From: an uncultured Oscillospiraceae bacterium
GTDB lineage: Bacteria; Bacillota; Clostridia; Oscillospirales; Acutalibacteraceae
Length of the DNA stretch: 64,000 nucleotides
Direction of reading: 5' to 3'
Assembly: GCA_905192745.1 (NCBI GenBank)
Contig: CAJJLZ010000001.1
Span: forward strand, 248,001-312,000
Made by a program: the position numbers and the translations under genes. Every line of letters starts with the position of its first letter. The first letter of the stretch is position 1. Positions 9,396-19,074 of this stretch are shown here, one piece after another. A model generated the notes under the pieces. The model was not told the origin of the DNA. It did not search any database and worked only from the letters and a program-made list of their open reading frames with translations.

Positions 9396-11507
9396 ATGAC
9401 GAGTATAACCTGTATGAAAAAGAAGCGGACTTTTCCGGCCGTGCGGATCGCGGCGGCGCTCCTGCTTCTGAGTTCGCTTTTCTCCCTGACCGCCGCGGCT
9501 TCCGAGGGGGCGCCCCCGGTGGGGACGTCGAACTCCTATGTCTATGACTCTTACGATAATCCGCAGACCTCCACCGAAGGCTATGTCACCGACCGTGTGC
9601 TGCGGGGGACGGACTTCGGCGCGGGAGATATGCAGAACCCGCAGGATCTGTTCGTCCGGGGGGACGTGCTGTATATTCTGGACTCGGGAAACAGCCGGAT
9701 TCTCCGGTTATCGTCGGATTTCTCCCTTCTCGCCGAAATCCGGCTGAAGGATGAGGCGGGAACGGCGATCGCTTTCCCCAATGCGGTCGGCCTTTTTGTG
9801 GACACGAGGGGTTCGGTTTACGTTGCGGACGAAGAAAACAAGGTGGTTTATATCGCGGATGGGGAAGGAACGGTGCGCCGCACCATCGTTTCCCCCGAAG
9901 CGGATGTTTTGCCGGACGAATTCGATTACCGGCCGAACAAGGTGATCGTGGACGGCGCGGGCGTAATTTACGTCCTGTCCAAGGGAACTTCGGGCGGCGC
10001 GCTCCAGTTTGACAGCAGTCTGAATTTCATGGGCTTCTACGGCAGCGAGCGGGTAGTGGAAAGCGCGCAGGTCCGCCTCCAGAGGCTGTGGCGGAAATTC
10101 ATGACCCGGGATCAGATCAGCGCTATGGCGCAGTATACCCCGACGGCCTATGTCAATTTCGACGTGGGCGGAGACGATTTCATATACACCATCCGGGATC
10201 AGGCCGAACTGCGGCGGGGACAGGTAAGAAAGCTGAACGCCGCCGGCAAGGATATCCTGACCAACGGTTCAAAAACGGTGTTCGGTGATCTGACGACTGC
10301 CAAGGACGGCACCGACACCCTTCTCACCGACATTGAGGTGGACGGCGAGGGCTTCATTACCCTGCTGGACGAACGGCGGGGACGGCTGTTCCAGTATGAC
10401 CAGAGTTCCCGCCTGATGTTCGCCTTCGGCGGCAAGGGGAATCAGGACGGAACCTTCCGTTCCCCTTCCTCGCTGGAGAGTATGAACGGCCTCCTGCTGG
10501 TGCTGGATCGGGAATATAACACCCTGACGGTGTTCCGCCCCACCGAATTTGCCCGGAATGTGCGTCAGGCCGTGCTGCTGTATGACGACGGCCGGTTCAG
10601 CGAGGCGATCCAACCGTGGACCGAGGTGCTGCGGTACAACGCGAACTATGAAATGGCCAACGTCGGCATGGGCAAGGCCCTGCTGAAGCTGGGGGACTAT
10701 ACGCAGTCTATGGAATATTTCCGCCGAGGCAACGATCAGGAGGGCTATTCCGACGCCTTTGCCGAATACCGCAACGGGGTAATCAGCGCATATTTCCCGC
10801 TGGTAATGCTGGCAATCGCCGCGCTGGTGGCGGTTCCGATGATTCTTTCACGCTGGGCCGCGAAACGAAGCCGGAACGAATACCTCACGGTGATCGGGAA
10901 ATATCGTTACCCCACGTATTGCATGCTGCATCCCTTCAAGGGCTACGGTTCCCTGAAGGAAGAACGGAAGGGCTCCCTGCCGGCGGCGCTGCTGCTGGTC
11001 GGCCTGTTTTTCCTCATTAATGTATTCGCCCGGCAGGCGACCGGCTTTATTTTCAATACCAATCGCGTCGATCAGCTCAACATCTTTGTGGAGTTAATCA
11101 AAACGGTGGGAGTGGTGCTGGTGTTCACCGTCGCCAACTGGGCGGTCAGCACCATCATCGATGGGGAAGGAACCTTTAAAGAGGTGTTCGTTTTCACCGC
11201 CTATGGGCTGACTCCTTATATCCTCGGGATGATCCCGGTGATCCTGTTCAGCAACATCGCCATCATGGAGGAGCAGGCGTTTTATGTCATGCTGCTCACC
11301 ATCGTGCAGATATGGACCGTGCTCAGTGTGGTTATGGCGGTCAAGGAGGTCCAGCAGTTTTCGCTTGGAAAGACCATCGGCGTACTGCTTCTCACCCTTG
11401 CCGGCATCGTGATTACCTTCTCGATCGTCGCGATCGTGTACAGCATGTTCACCCAGATGGTCAGCTGGATTTCCACCGTGGTCAATGAATTGCTGCTGCG
11501 GGCATAG
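9396..11507 (+). CDS. NHL beta-propeller / TPR / Yip1-domain membrane protein
   Basis: Length 703 aa. A signal peptide leads into an extracellular NHL-type beta-propeller (about residues 65-375; repeated blocks such as QDLFVRGDVLYILDSGNSR and VGLFVDTRGSVYVADEEN). Then come one or two TPR-like helical pairs (about 390-450; AVLLYDDGRFSEAIQPW). After one membrane span, the C-terminal 190 residues form a Yip1-type multi-span domain, with GYGSLKEERKGSLPAALLLV before the first span and VFVFTAYGLTPYILGMIP within it. From memory, such fusions occur next to DUF5696 proteins and sugar ABC importers in Firmicutes; the molecular role is unknown. It sits between the two permease pairs. A surface sensor or scaffold for glycan binding is a guess. 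Confidence 0.75.
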   Translation: MTSITCMKKKRTFPAVRIAAALLLLSSLFSLTAAASEGAPPVGTSNSYVYDSYDNPQTSTEGYVTDRVLRGTDFGAGDMQNPQDLFVRGDVLYILDSGNSRILRLSSDFSLLAEIRLKDEAGTAIAFPNAVGLFVDTRGSVYVADEENKVVYIADGEGTVRRTIVSPEADVLPDEFDYRPNKVIVDGAGVIYVLSKGTSGGALQFDSSLNFMGFYGSERVVESAQVRLQRLWRKFMTRDQISAMAQYTPTAYVNFDVGGDDFIYTIRDQAELRRGQVRKLNAAGKDILTNGSKTVFGDLTTAKDGTDTLLTDIEVDGEGFITLLDERRGRLFQYDQSSRLMFAFGGKGNQDGTFRSPSSLESMNGLLLVLDREYNTLTVFRPTEFARNVRQAVLLYDDGRFSEAIQPWTEVLRYNANYEMANVGMGKALLKLGDYTQSMEYFRRGNDQEGYSDAFAEYRNGVISAYFPLVMLAIAALVAVPMILSRWAAKRSRNEYLTVIGKYRYPTYCMLHPFKGYGSLKEERKGSLPAALLLVGLFFLINVFARQATGFIFNTNRVDQLNIFVELIKTVGVVLVFTVANWAVSTIIDGEGTFKEVFVFTAYGLTPYILGMIPVILFSNIAIMEEQAFYVMLLTIVQIWTVLSVVMAVKEVQQFSLGKTIGVLLLTLAGIVITFSIVAIVYSMFTQMVSWISTVVNELLLRA

Positions 11508-11549
11508 ACCGCCGGTCAGGATGCATGAGGAAAGGCAAGGTAGGCAAGG

Positions 11550-13838
11550 ATGCGAATTACGCTGCATACGCAAATGAAAAAACGCAAAATACTCGCGCTG
11601 CTTCTGGCGCTGCTGCTGTGCGTAACCCCTCTGGGAACCGCGCCGCTGCAGATCCGGGCGGATGAGGGAGAAACGGGCGAAACCGCCGGAGCGGCGGATG
11701 ACGACGAGCTGCTCGGTATTGAAAGTCAGGATCCGATCGTCTTTACCTTTGAAACGGTAGCGGAGAACAGCCGTCTGGCTCTCGGGCTGGATAAAAAGGA
11801 GGGCGTGCTTCAGATCCGGGACAAACAGACCGGCGCCGTCTGGCAGAGTTCGTCCGACGGCTACAATGCCGACGAGACGGCGAGCGGCCTGGTACGGAAT
11901 AATATGGGGTCTCAGCTTATCGCCAAATACATCGACCGCGCAGGCAATATCACGGCGGTCAACAGCCGGACCGAATGTGTCCGCAACGGGAAGATGACCG
12001 TTGAATCCATCGACAACGGCGTGCGGATTACCTATCACTTCAACAAACCGGGCTTTGTGATCCCGGTGGAATACACCCTGACGGAGGACGCGTTTCAGGC
12101 GTCCGTCCTGACCAGCCGGATTCAGGAGGAAAAGGACAGCTACCGGATGTATTCCGTCACCCTCCTGCCGTATTTCGGCGCCGGTTCATCGGAGGACGAA
12201 GGGTATATGTTCGTCCCGGACGGCTCAGGCGCGCTGATCCGCTTTAATAACGGGCAGCAGCGGATGGGAGAGTATTCGCAGGACCTTTACGGCCGGGACG
12301 GCGCCATCGCGCTGAAAGCACAGGGGCCTGTCACCCAGAACGCCCTGCTTCCGGTTTTCGGTGTGAAACGAGGAGAGAACGGCTTCGCGGCGATTATCAC
12401 GGAGGGCGAGGCCCGCGCCCGGCTGAACGCGCACGTTTCCGGCGTGACCGACAGCTATAACGCCGTAAGCACCGAATTCCTGTACCGCAACTACGATTCG
12501 GTGGTGCTCAAGGAGAAAAACTGGGATTCCAAATCGGTCAAGGTGTTTGAAGAAACACCGGCCGGCTGCGATTCCTTCACCGTCCGGTACTGTTTTCTGG
12601 ACGAGGGAGCGGGCGGCTACACCGGGATGGCGCTGCGCTATCAGCGGTATCTGGTGGAGGAGAAGGGCGTGGGAACCGATCAGACCTACGATACCCCGCC
12701 GTTTTATCTGGAGCTGTTCGGCTCCCTGAAAAAAACCAAATATCTTCTCGGCATCCCCTATACGGCCACCATTCCGCTCACCACCTACGCCGACGCGGCG
12801 GAGATCGTAAAGGCGCTGAAGGCCGGGGGGGTGGAGGAAACGGTACTGAATTACGATACCTGGTCCTCCAACAGTACGGACAAAAACGTGCCTACTTCGC
12901 TCGCCCTTTCCGGTAAGCTGGGCGGGAAAAAGGCGTTCAGCGCCATGGCGGATGTCCTCTCGGCCAATGGCGCGGCGCTGTTCTGTGATCTCAACCTGAC
13001 CGACATCACCGTCAGCCGTTTGGGCTGCAATAAAAAGTGGGACGGCAGCAAGGCGCTGCAGAAAACCCCGGCCATGCAATATTCCTTCCTGCCGAACACC
13101 TACGACCCCGACCCGAACGCGCCGGTCACCTTCCTGCTGATGCCTTCCAAAATGCAGCAGGCGGCCAACACGGCGGCCCGCAACCTGAAAAAGCTGCCGG
13201 TGACCGGCCTGTCGGCCAACAGCCTTTCGCAGAAGCTGTATTCCGACTTCAACAAGCAGAAGATCGATCGGACCGAGACCGAACGGCTCTGGGCGGAGGC
13301 GCTCGCCACCCTCCGGGCGGAAAAGGGAGCGCTGATGACCAGCGCGGCGAACGCCTATGCGTTCCCGGCTTCCACCGTCATTACCGACACCCCCGTCGAT
13401 TCCAGCCGTTTCTTTATCGAGGATGAGACGGTGCCCTTTTATCAGATTGCGCTGCACGGGGTGCTGCCGATGTCGATTCCGTCGATCAATTTCTACAGCG
13501 ATTCCCGGGAATGCCTGCTGAAAGCGATCGAAACCGGCGTGGGGATCAAGTACATCTGGACCGCCCGCAACGCGGAGGAGTTTGTCGAAACGTCTTACGC
13601 GTATCTGAACAATACCGATTACCGGATGTGGATCGACGACGCGGTCGCTCAGCAGAAGGAGCTGTCTTCCGCGCTGGATGGTCTGGGGAACCAGCGGATC
13701 GTCGGCCACGCTTCCCTGCAGGACGGGGTGACCCGCACCGTCTATGAGGATGGGACCGTTGTATATGTGAACTATAACGACAGCGCGGTTACGGCGGAAG
13801 GACATGTGGTGGAGGCAAAGGGATATACGGTGGTCTGA
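11550..13838 (+). CDS. DUF5696-like secreted protein, glycoside-hydrolase-like
   Basis: Length 762 aa with an N-terminal signal peptide (KKRKILALLLALLLCV, then an Ala-rich region and an acidic linker). The first half (about 50-380) is a beta-rich domain that resembles the sandwich found before many glycosidase barrels (GVLQIRDKQTGAVWQSSSDG, MFVPDGSGALIRFNNG). The second half looks like an alpha/beta barrel followed by a small beta domain (VYEDGTVVYVNYNDSAV). I recall this architecture as DUF5696, usually next to Yip1-domain proteins and sugar importers, as here. No catalytic residues can be assigned with confidence. It lies 42 bases after the Yip1 gene and is probably in the same transcript. 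Confidence 0.6.
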   Translation: MRITLHTQMKKRKILALLLALLLCVTPLGTAPLQIRADEGETGETAGAADDDELLGIESQDPIVFTFETVAENSRLALGLDKKEGVLQIRDKQTGAVWQSSSDGYNADETASGLVRNNMGSQLIAKYIDRAGNITAVNSRTECVRNGKMTVESIDNGVRITYHFNKPGFVIPVEYTLTEDAFQASVLTSRIQEEKDSYRMYSVTLLPYFGAGSSEDEGYMFVPDGSGALIRFNNGQQRMGEYSQDLYGRDGAIALKAQGPVTQNALLPVFGVKRGENGFAAIITEGEARARLNAHVSGVTDSYNAVSTEFLYRNYDSVVLKEKNWDSKSVKVFEETPAGCDSFTVRYCFLDEGAGGYTGMALRYQRYLVEEKGVGTDQTYDTPPFYLELFGSLKKTKYLLGIPYTATIPLTTYADAAEIVKALKAGGVEETVLNYDTWSSNSTDKNVPTSLALSGKLGGKKAFSAMADVLSANGAALFCDLNLTDITVSRLGCNKKWDGSKALQKTPAMQYSFLPNTYDPDPNAPVTFLLMPSKMQQAANTAARNLKKLPVTGLSANSLSQKLYSDFNKQKIDRTETERLWAEALATLRAEKGALMTSAANAYAFPASTVITDTPVDSSRFFIEDETVPFYQIALHGVLPMSIPSINFYSDSRECLLKAIETGVGIKYIWTARNAEEFVETSYAYLNNTDYRMWIDDAVAQQKELSSALDGLGNQRIVGHASLQDGVTRTVYEDGTVVYVNYNDSAVTAEGHVVEAKGYTVV

Positions 13839-13902
13839 CCGTGCCGGGCGGCGCGACAATCCGCCTTTTGCGCGGAAATCCGACGAGAGAACGGAGGTTC
13901 TT

Positions 13903-14826
13903 ATGACGAATACCAAGACGGAAACGCCCCGGAAACGCCGGCGTTCGACCATTCAGAGCCGGCGGGGCTGGTGGGGACGGCTGTTTATTCTGCCGTGGGC
14001 GATCGGGGTGCTGTGGTTTTTCCTTGTCCCCATGGTCCAGACGGTGTATTACTCCCTCAACAACGTAAAGCTGTCGGGGGACGGCATGACCTTCGAATTT
14101 CTGGGCTTTAAAAATTATCTGTATTATTTCACGCAGGATCCCAATTTCCCGCAGAAGCTGACGGATTCCCTGAAATCGCTGGTGGCCAGCATTCCGCTGA
14201 TCGTCTGCTTCAGCCTGTTCGTGGCTATCATCCTCAGCTCGAAATTCCGGGGCCGCACTTTTTTCCGGGCGGTGTTTTTCTTCCCGGTCATCATCGCTTC
14301 CGGCGTGGTGATCGAGATCCTGACCACCAACCTGCTGATGAGTACCACCGACGTGGCGTCCGGGGAAGCGGCGTACATGTTTCAGGCGCCGGATATGAAG
14401 GAAATGTTCAGCGTTATCGGGGTGCCCGACCAGATGCTGGGCGCCATCGAGACTCTGGCGAGCGAGGTGTTCGACCTGACCTGGAAATCCGGCGTACAGA
14501 TCCTTCTGCTGATGGCCGCGCTGAACGGCATTCCCGCCAGCTCCTATGAGGTGGCGGATATTGAAGGAGCGACCGCGTGGGAGAAATTCTGGAAAATTAC
14601 CCTGCCGACCATCCTGCCGACCCTGCTGGTGGCGATCATCTATACCATCATCGACAGCTTTACCGATGTGGGAAACGGCGTGATGCAGATGATTACCGAA
14701 AACTTCAAGCTCGGCAAATACGGCAACGCGTCGGCCATCGGTATGGTGTATTTCGTGGCGATCATGCTCATTGTCGGCGTCGTCAACATTTTCCTCTCCA
14801 AACGGATCAACTACGCGGCGGACTAA
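13903..14826 (+). CDS. Carbohydrate ABC transporter permease, MalF type (second importer)
   Basis: Length 307 aa; ATG 13903 follows ACGGAGG. About six membrane spans, with the first at WWGRLFILPWAIGVLWFFLV. The EAA loop is YEVADIEGATAWEKFWKITL. It is only distantly similar to the first MalF-type permease in this locus, so it belongs to a second importer, not a recent duplicate. The binding protein for this system is most likely the lipoprotein gene at 17205. Confidence 0.9.
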   Translation: MTNTKTETPRKRRRSTIQSRRGWWGRLFILPWAIGVLWFFLVPMVQTVYYSLNNVKLSGDGMTFEFLGFKNYLYYFTQDPNFPQKLTDSLKSLVASIPLIVCFSLFVAIILSSKFRGRTFFRAVFFFPVIIASGVVIEILTTNLLMSTTDVASGEAAYMFQAPDMKEMFSVIGVPDQMLGAIETLASEVFDLTWKSGVQILLLMAALNGIPASSYEVADIEGATAWEKFWKITLPTILPTLLVAIIYTIIDSFTDVGNGVMQMITENFKLGKYGNASAIGMVYFVAIMLIVGVVNIFLSKRINYAAD

Positions 14827-14925
14827 TTTCCCGTCGTCCGAATTCAGCGCCGCCGAAACGCCTTTTTTCAATACGGCTTCGTGTCCCTTCCGGATACAAA
14901 GCCCAGAAAGGACGCGAAACCTGAT

Positions 14926-15927
14926 ATGGAAATAACCAAAACCCAAAAACCGCCGAAAGGCGGACTGCACGGCCACACGCTGGAATGGAAGCGCCGCGCC
15001 GGCCGGATCGTCAAGAGCGTTCTTCGGATCCTGTTCCTGATCTGCATGAGCTTCGTGATGCTGTATCCGATTCTGTTCATGCTTTCCAGCGCTTTCAAAT
15101 CCATTCTGGACGCTTACGACCCCACCGTTATCTGGGTGCCGAAGCATTTCAGTCTGGAACCATGGAAGATGGCGATAGAAGCCATGGAGTTCTGGAAATC
15201 GTTCGGCCGCACGCTGCAGATGCTGATCCCCTGCGTGCTGCTGGAGGTGGTTTCCACCACCCTCACCGCCTACGGCTTTGCCCGCTTTAAATTCCGGGAA
15301 CGGAATTTCCTGTTCGGGCTGCTGATTTTCACCATCATCGTCCCGGTACAGACCTACATGATTCCGCAGTATGTCGGGTTCAGCCACTTCAATTTTTTTG
15401 GGGTGATGGCCATTCCCGGAATGCTGGGGGCGGAGCTTCCCAACATTGCCGCCAACACCTTCACCCCCATGTACCTCATGGCGGGGCTCGGTATGGGCAT
15501 CCGTTCCGGCCTGTATATCTTTATCATGCGCCAGTTCCTGCGCGGCCTCCCCGTCGAGCTGGAGGAAGCGGCCCTGATCGACGGCTGCGGCCCGGTCAAA
15601 ACGCTGCTCAAGGTGATGCTGCCGAACGTTGTTCCGGCGATTGTGACCGTTCTGGTCTTTTCGGTGGTATGGTACTGGAACGATTATTATGTGTCCGCCA
15701 CATATCTCACCAAGAATTTCCCGCTGTCCGTGAATCTGACCATGCTCAACGGCCAGCTTTCCAGCTACAGCCAGCAGGCGAACATCTCCAGCGCGGATAT
15801 GTGGCTGCTGAAGGACTCCATCCTTTCCTGCGGCTGCATCCTGGTGCTCCTCCCCCTCGTAATCATGTACATTTTCGCACAGAAACAGTTTACTGAAAGC
15901 ATCGAACGCACGGGAATCGTCGGCTGA
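14926..15927 (+). CDS. Carbohydrate ABC transporter permease, MalG type (second importer)
   Basis: Length 333 aa from ATG 14926; an upstream in-frame GTG at 14881 would add 15 residues, but AAAGGA lies between the two and supports the ATG. The protein has a longer cytosolic N-terminus than usual (about 45 residues, basic). The coupling loop is EEAALIDGCGPVKTLLKVML. The last residues, QFTESIERTGIVG, are a hallmark ending of MalG-type permeases. It forms the channel with the product of the preceding gene. Confidence 0.9.
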   Translation: MEITKTQKPPKGGLHGHTLEWKRRAGRIVKSVLRILFLICMSFVMLYPILFMLSSAFKSILDAYDPTVIWVPKHFSLEPWKMAIEAMEFWKSFGRTLQMLIPCVLLEVVSTTLTAYGFARFKFRERNFLFGLLIFTIIVPVQTYMIPQYVGFSHFNFFGVMAIPGMLGAELPNIAANTFTPMYLMAGLGMGIRSGLYIFIMRQFLRGLPVELEEAALIDGCGPVKTLLKVMLPNVVPAIVTVLVFSVVWYWNDYYVSATYLTKNFPLSVNLTMLNGQLSSYSQQANISSADMWLLKDSILSCGCILVLLPLVIMYIFAQKQFTESIERTGIVG

Positions 15928-16010
15928 TGCTTTTGGAAATAAAGAACCGCACCTGTCCCGCAGCCCCTGTAAAACCCGATACCGTTTATTTTGAAGGAGG
16001 ATTCGATCGT

Positions 16011-17147
16011 ATGAAAAAGAGCAGAAGGCTTATCTCGATTCTGGCCGGAGCGGCCATGACAGCGGCGATGATGAGCGTGATGACCGGCGGCGCCGCGGCG
16101 GAAGGCGCCGCGCTCGATTCAAACTGGCAGTATAAAACCATGGTCGATTTCGAAGAGCTGGCCGACGGCTTTGAATTCGGCAGCAAGGACGACAGCGGCT
16201 ATACCCAGTATCTCGGCAGCGCGGGCAACAGCGGCTACGGGGCCAAGGTGACCGAAGGCGGCTACAAGGGTTCCAATCAGTTCACCATGTACAGCAAGGG
16301 GACCAAGAGCGTGTACGCCCAGCCGCTGATCAGTATCCCCGGCTTTCAGGACGTCAACACGGAATTTGTGGGAGCGGCCGAGTTCTGGATGTGGATCGAC
16401 ATCAGCAATATTACCCTGGATGAGGTTGGCGTCCAGCTTCGCCTGATCGAAGGCGACTATAACGAGGACGGCACGCCGGCGGCCGATCAGCTTTCTCAGT
16501 ATGCGCCGGAGGCCGGCAAGCCGGTGTATATTCAGGACGGCGATTCGTGGAAGGAGATCACCATTGCCGGCACGGGAGACAAAAAGCTTCCGCTGGAGCA
16601 GATGAAGGGATATAAGGGCTTTATTCGTATCCCGATCAGCTCCTTCTACAACACCGGAGACGGCACCGATATCGATGGAAAATTCAATCTGGAAAACGTA
16701 TTCCAGATCTGGTTTATCTACAATTTCCCGAATAATAACAGCGAGGAGACTTTCTCGGTGGACCAGCTGATGTTCGTCGGTCCGTCGCTGAACGAAGGCA
16801 AGTCCATTACCAAGCTGGAGGGCATCGGTCTGGGCGGCGGTTCGGACACGCCGACCACCACGGCTCCTACCGAGTCGCAGGCGACCGCCGCCACCACGTC
16901 CACATCCGCCGCTTCCCAGACCACGACGACGGCGGCGACTACCCGGACAGCAGCCACTACCTCCCCGGCGGATAAGGACGGCGGCAGCGGCGCCATGCCT
17001 TGGATCATTGCGGCGGTTTGCGTCGTCGTGGCCGGCGCCGGCGCGGCGGTCTACTTCTTGGTAATCCGCAAAAAGAAGGACGGCCCCGACAACACCGACG
17101 GACCCGCAGAGGGCGATTCCAGCGACATGGACGGCAAAGCGGAATAA
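16011..17147 (+). CDS. Membrane-anchored surface protein with carbohydrate-binding-like module
   Basis: Length 378 aa; ATG 16011 follows GAAGGAGG. Order of parts: signal peptide (ends about residue 28), a beta-sandwich-like module (about 35-265; starts NWQYKTMVDFEELADGFEF, ends VDQLMFVGPSL), a Thr/Ser/Ala linker (about 280-325), and one membrane span followed by RKKKDG and an acidic tail. The same module appears in the metallophosphatase encoded at 20222 (QWQYKAFTTFDYLEEGYQP; IDQIGFAGPSIDG). There is no sortase motif, so the protein is held by its C-terminal span. It may capture glycan for the importers around it; this is inferred from location and fold. Confidence 0.65.
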   Translation: MKKSRRLISILAGAAMTAAMMSVMTGGAAAEGAALDSNWQYKTMVDFEELADGFEFGSKDDSGYTQYLGSAGNSGYGAKVTEGGYKGSNQFTMYSKGTKSVYAQPLISIPGFQDVNTEFVGAAEFWMWIDISNITLDEVGVQLRLIEGDYNEDGTPAADQLSQYAPEAGKPVYIQDGDSWKEITIAGTGDKKLPLEQMKGYKGFIRIPISSFYNTGDGTDIDGKFNLENVFQIWFIYNFPNNNSEETFSVDQLMFVGPSLNEGKSITKLEGIGLGGGSDTPTTTAPTESQATAATTSTSAASQTTTTAATTRTAATTSPADKDGGSGAMPWIIAAVCVVVAGAGAAVYFLVIRKKKDGPDNTDGPAEGDSSDMDGKAE

Positions 17148-17204
17148 ACCGGCTTGACCGGATGATCCGGAAAAACGGCGCATTGTGAAAGGATGAGAGC
17201 TTTT

Positions 17205-18977
17205 ATGACTGTTATGAGAAAAATCGGCTGCCTCGCGCTGTCCGGCGCGCTGCTGTTGTCCGGCTTTGTCTTTTCCGGCTGCGACAATAGCAGCGGGGGC
17301 GGCAAGGGCCTGTTCCCGGAGGAGGAAAAGGCGACCCTGACCTTCCTGCGGGGCGGCAACGAAATTGAGTCGGATACCGAAGCGATGAAGCAGTTCGCGG
17401 AGAAATACGGCAAAGAAGTGGAAATCGCCATCTGCCAGTACGACGAGGAGCAGTCCAAGGTGGTTACTTCGATCGCCGCGGGCGATCCCTACGACGTGGT
17501 GGCGCTGAGCGTCTCGCATTTCCCGCTTTTCGCCAAGCAGAGCTGGGTGCAGCCGCTGGACGATCTGATCGACATGAATTCCGAGGAACTGGGCAAAAAC
17601 GTGATGGAGAATATGTTCTCCTATAACGGCAAGATCTATCTTGCGGCCGGTATCAAGTCGATTTCTCCCTATGTGCTGTACTATAACAAGACCCTGTTTG
17701 AAAACGAGGGCCTGCCGGATCCGATCAAATATTACAACGAGGGCAACTGGAACTGGGAGACGTTCATGAAGGTCTGCGCCCGGTTTACCGGCGACACCGA
17801 CGGCGACGGCGTGATCGACCGCTGGGGATATGCGGGCTGGTATCGCGACAGCTTCTACGGCCTCAACCACTGCTCGCCGGTGAATATTGACGATCAGGGG
17901 AACTATGTGCTTAATCTGGACGATCCGAAGGTGATCCGCTCTCTCGAAATGATGCGAGAGATGTGGTACACCAAGAAGTACGCCGGCATTGAGGGCGACA
18001 GCATCTACGATAGCTTCTATCAGGGCAAGAATGCGTTCCTGAACGAATATACATGGGCGGAGAAAAACATCATTCAGGCGCAGAAGGACGGCATCTGCGA
18101 TTTCGAATACGGCGTGGTGCCCGCCCCCTACGGCCCGGACAACACCGAAAAGACCAATCTGGTTCATGCCGGCGGCTTTTCTATCGTGTCCGGCAGCGAC
18201 TGCCCGAAATATGCCGGTAAATTTATCGAGACTCTGCTGGAGGTCGGCAACGACATGGCAGAGGAAGGCAATGCGGAGATTCCCGAGGAAAACCGGAAGC
18301 TGTATGAGGAACTGAGCAAAAACGGCTGGACCGACCGCCTGTATGATAACTGTATCAATTACGGCAACGATCTGAACAGCGACGTGATCGCCGGCAAGGA
18401 TATCACCGCCGCTGTCAGCGAATGGAAGCCGCAGTACGAACGGAAGATCGAAGAGGCGAACCAGCCGCCGGAGACGCCGGTTATCAAGCCCTTCACTACC
18501 ATCGACCTCAAGTTTGAAACCGACGATAAATCCATCGTGGTCAACCCGAAAAAGGCGGACGTCGAAGGCCTTTCGGTCGAATGGGTGACCGGTGCGGACG
18601 CAATCGACGGCAGCGGCTCGCTGCGGATTAACGTCACGCCCGAAACCAACGACGGCGATAAGATCGACGCGGCGATTACCGGCGAATCGGTGGAGGTGCT
18701 GCCGTGGCACACCTATACTATCTCGTTCCAGTACCGCGTCAGTGAGATACAGGGGTCGTATTATATCGGTATCATGGATACCCAGAAGAAAAAATACGAA
18801 ATGCTGGAATTCACGCCGGCCGCCGCCGGAGAGGTGCAGGAGTTCACCCACGAGTACGAGGCGATCGGCACCAACACCGATTCTCTGGTATTCCTTATCG
18901 GCTGTAAAGGAGCGAGCGCAATCACGATCGACAACTTCCATGTGGCCGAAAAAACGACCACCGAGGCGACGGAGTAA
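17205..18977 (+). CDS. ABC sugar-binding lipoprotein with C-terminal carbohydrate-binding-like domain
   Basis: Length 590 aa from ATG 17205, chosen because AAAGGATGAG precedes it; the ATG at 17193 touches its own ribosome binding site. The lipobox is VFSGC. Residues about 40-400 are a family 1 solute-binding protein (LTFLRGGNEIESDTEAMKQF, YVLYYNKTLFENEGLPDP, YAGKFIETLLEVGNDMAEE). From about 430 a beta-sandwich domain follows (TIDLKFETDDKSIVV to ITIDNFHVAEK), similar in style to CBM4/9-type modules. It ends the plus-strand locus and most likely serves the permeases at 13903 and 14926. Confidence 0.85.
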   Translation: MTVMRKIGCLALSGALLLSGFVFSGCDNSSGGGKGLFPEEEKATLTFLRGGNEIESDTEAMKQFAEKYGKEVEIAICQYDEEQSKVVTSIAAGDPYDVVALSVSHFPLFAKQSWVQPLDDLIDMNSEELGKNVMENMFSYNGKIYLAAGIKSISPYVLYYNKTLFENEGLPDPIKYYNEGNWNWETFMKVCARFTGDTDGDGVIDRWGYAGWYRDSFYGLNHCSPVNIDDQGNYVLNLDDPKVIRSLEMMREMWYTKKYAGIEGDSIYDSFYQGKNAFLNEYTWAEKNIIQAQKDGICDFEYGVVPAPYGPDNTEKTNLVHAGGFSIVSGSDCPKYAGKFIETLLEVGNDMAEEGNAEIPEENRKLYEELSKNGWTDRLYDNCINYGNDLNSDVIAGKDITAAVSEWKPQYERKIEEANQPPETPVIKPFTTIDLKFETDDKSIVVNPKKADVEGLSVEWVTGADAIDGSGSLRINVTPETNDGDKIDAAITGESVEVLPWHTYTISFQYRVSEIQGSYYIGIMDTQKKKYEMLEFTPAAAGEVQEFTHEYEAIGTNTDSLVFLIGCKGASAITIDNFHVAEKTTTEATE

Positions 18978-18990
18978 CGTCTTTTTTCCG

Positions 18991-19024
18991 AAAAAAGGGC
19001 GTGCCGCGTCACAGCGGCACGCCC
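18991..19024 (-). terminator. Rho-independent terminator of the AAC(3)-like gene
   Basis: An 11-bp perfect stem (18997-19007 with 19014-19024) and 6-base loop. Read on the minus strand it is followed by six T residues (the A-run at 18991-18996). On the plus strand the T-run is missing, though a short CTTTTTT/GAAAAAAG repeat just before it may help stop the glycan operon. Confidence 0.75.
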
Positions 19025-19074
19025 GGTCCGGGAATGGATTCCGGAAAAGCGCAAAAAAGCGGAAGCCTGCGGGA

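Noticed and set aside
16119..18941. A 940-codon open frame on the minus strand
   Set aside because: It lies wholly opposite two well-supported transport-locus genes, has the Val/Arg/His-rich composition of an antisense shadow in GC-rich DNA, and has no ribosome binding site or known motif.
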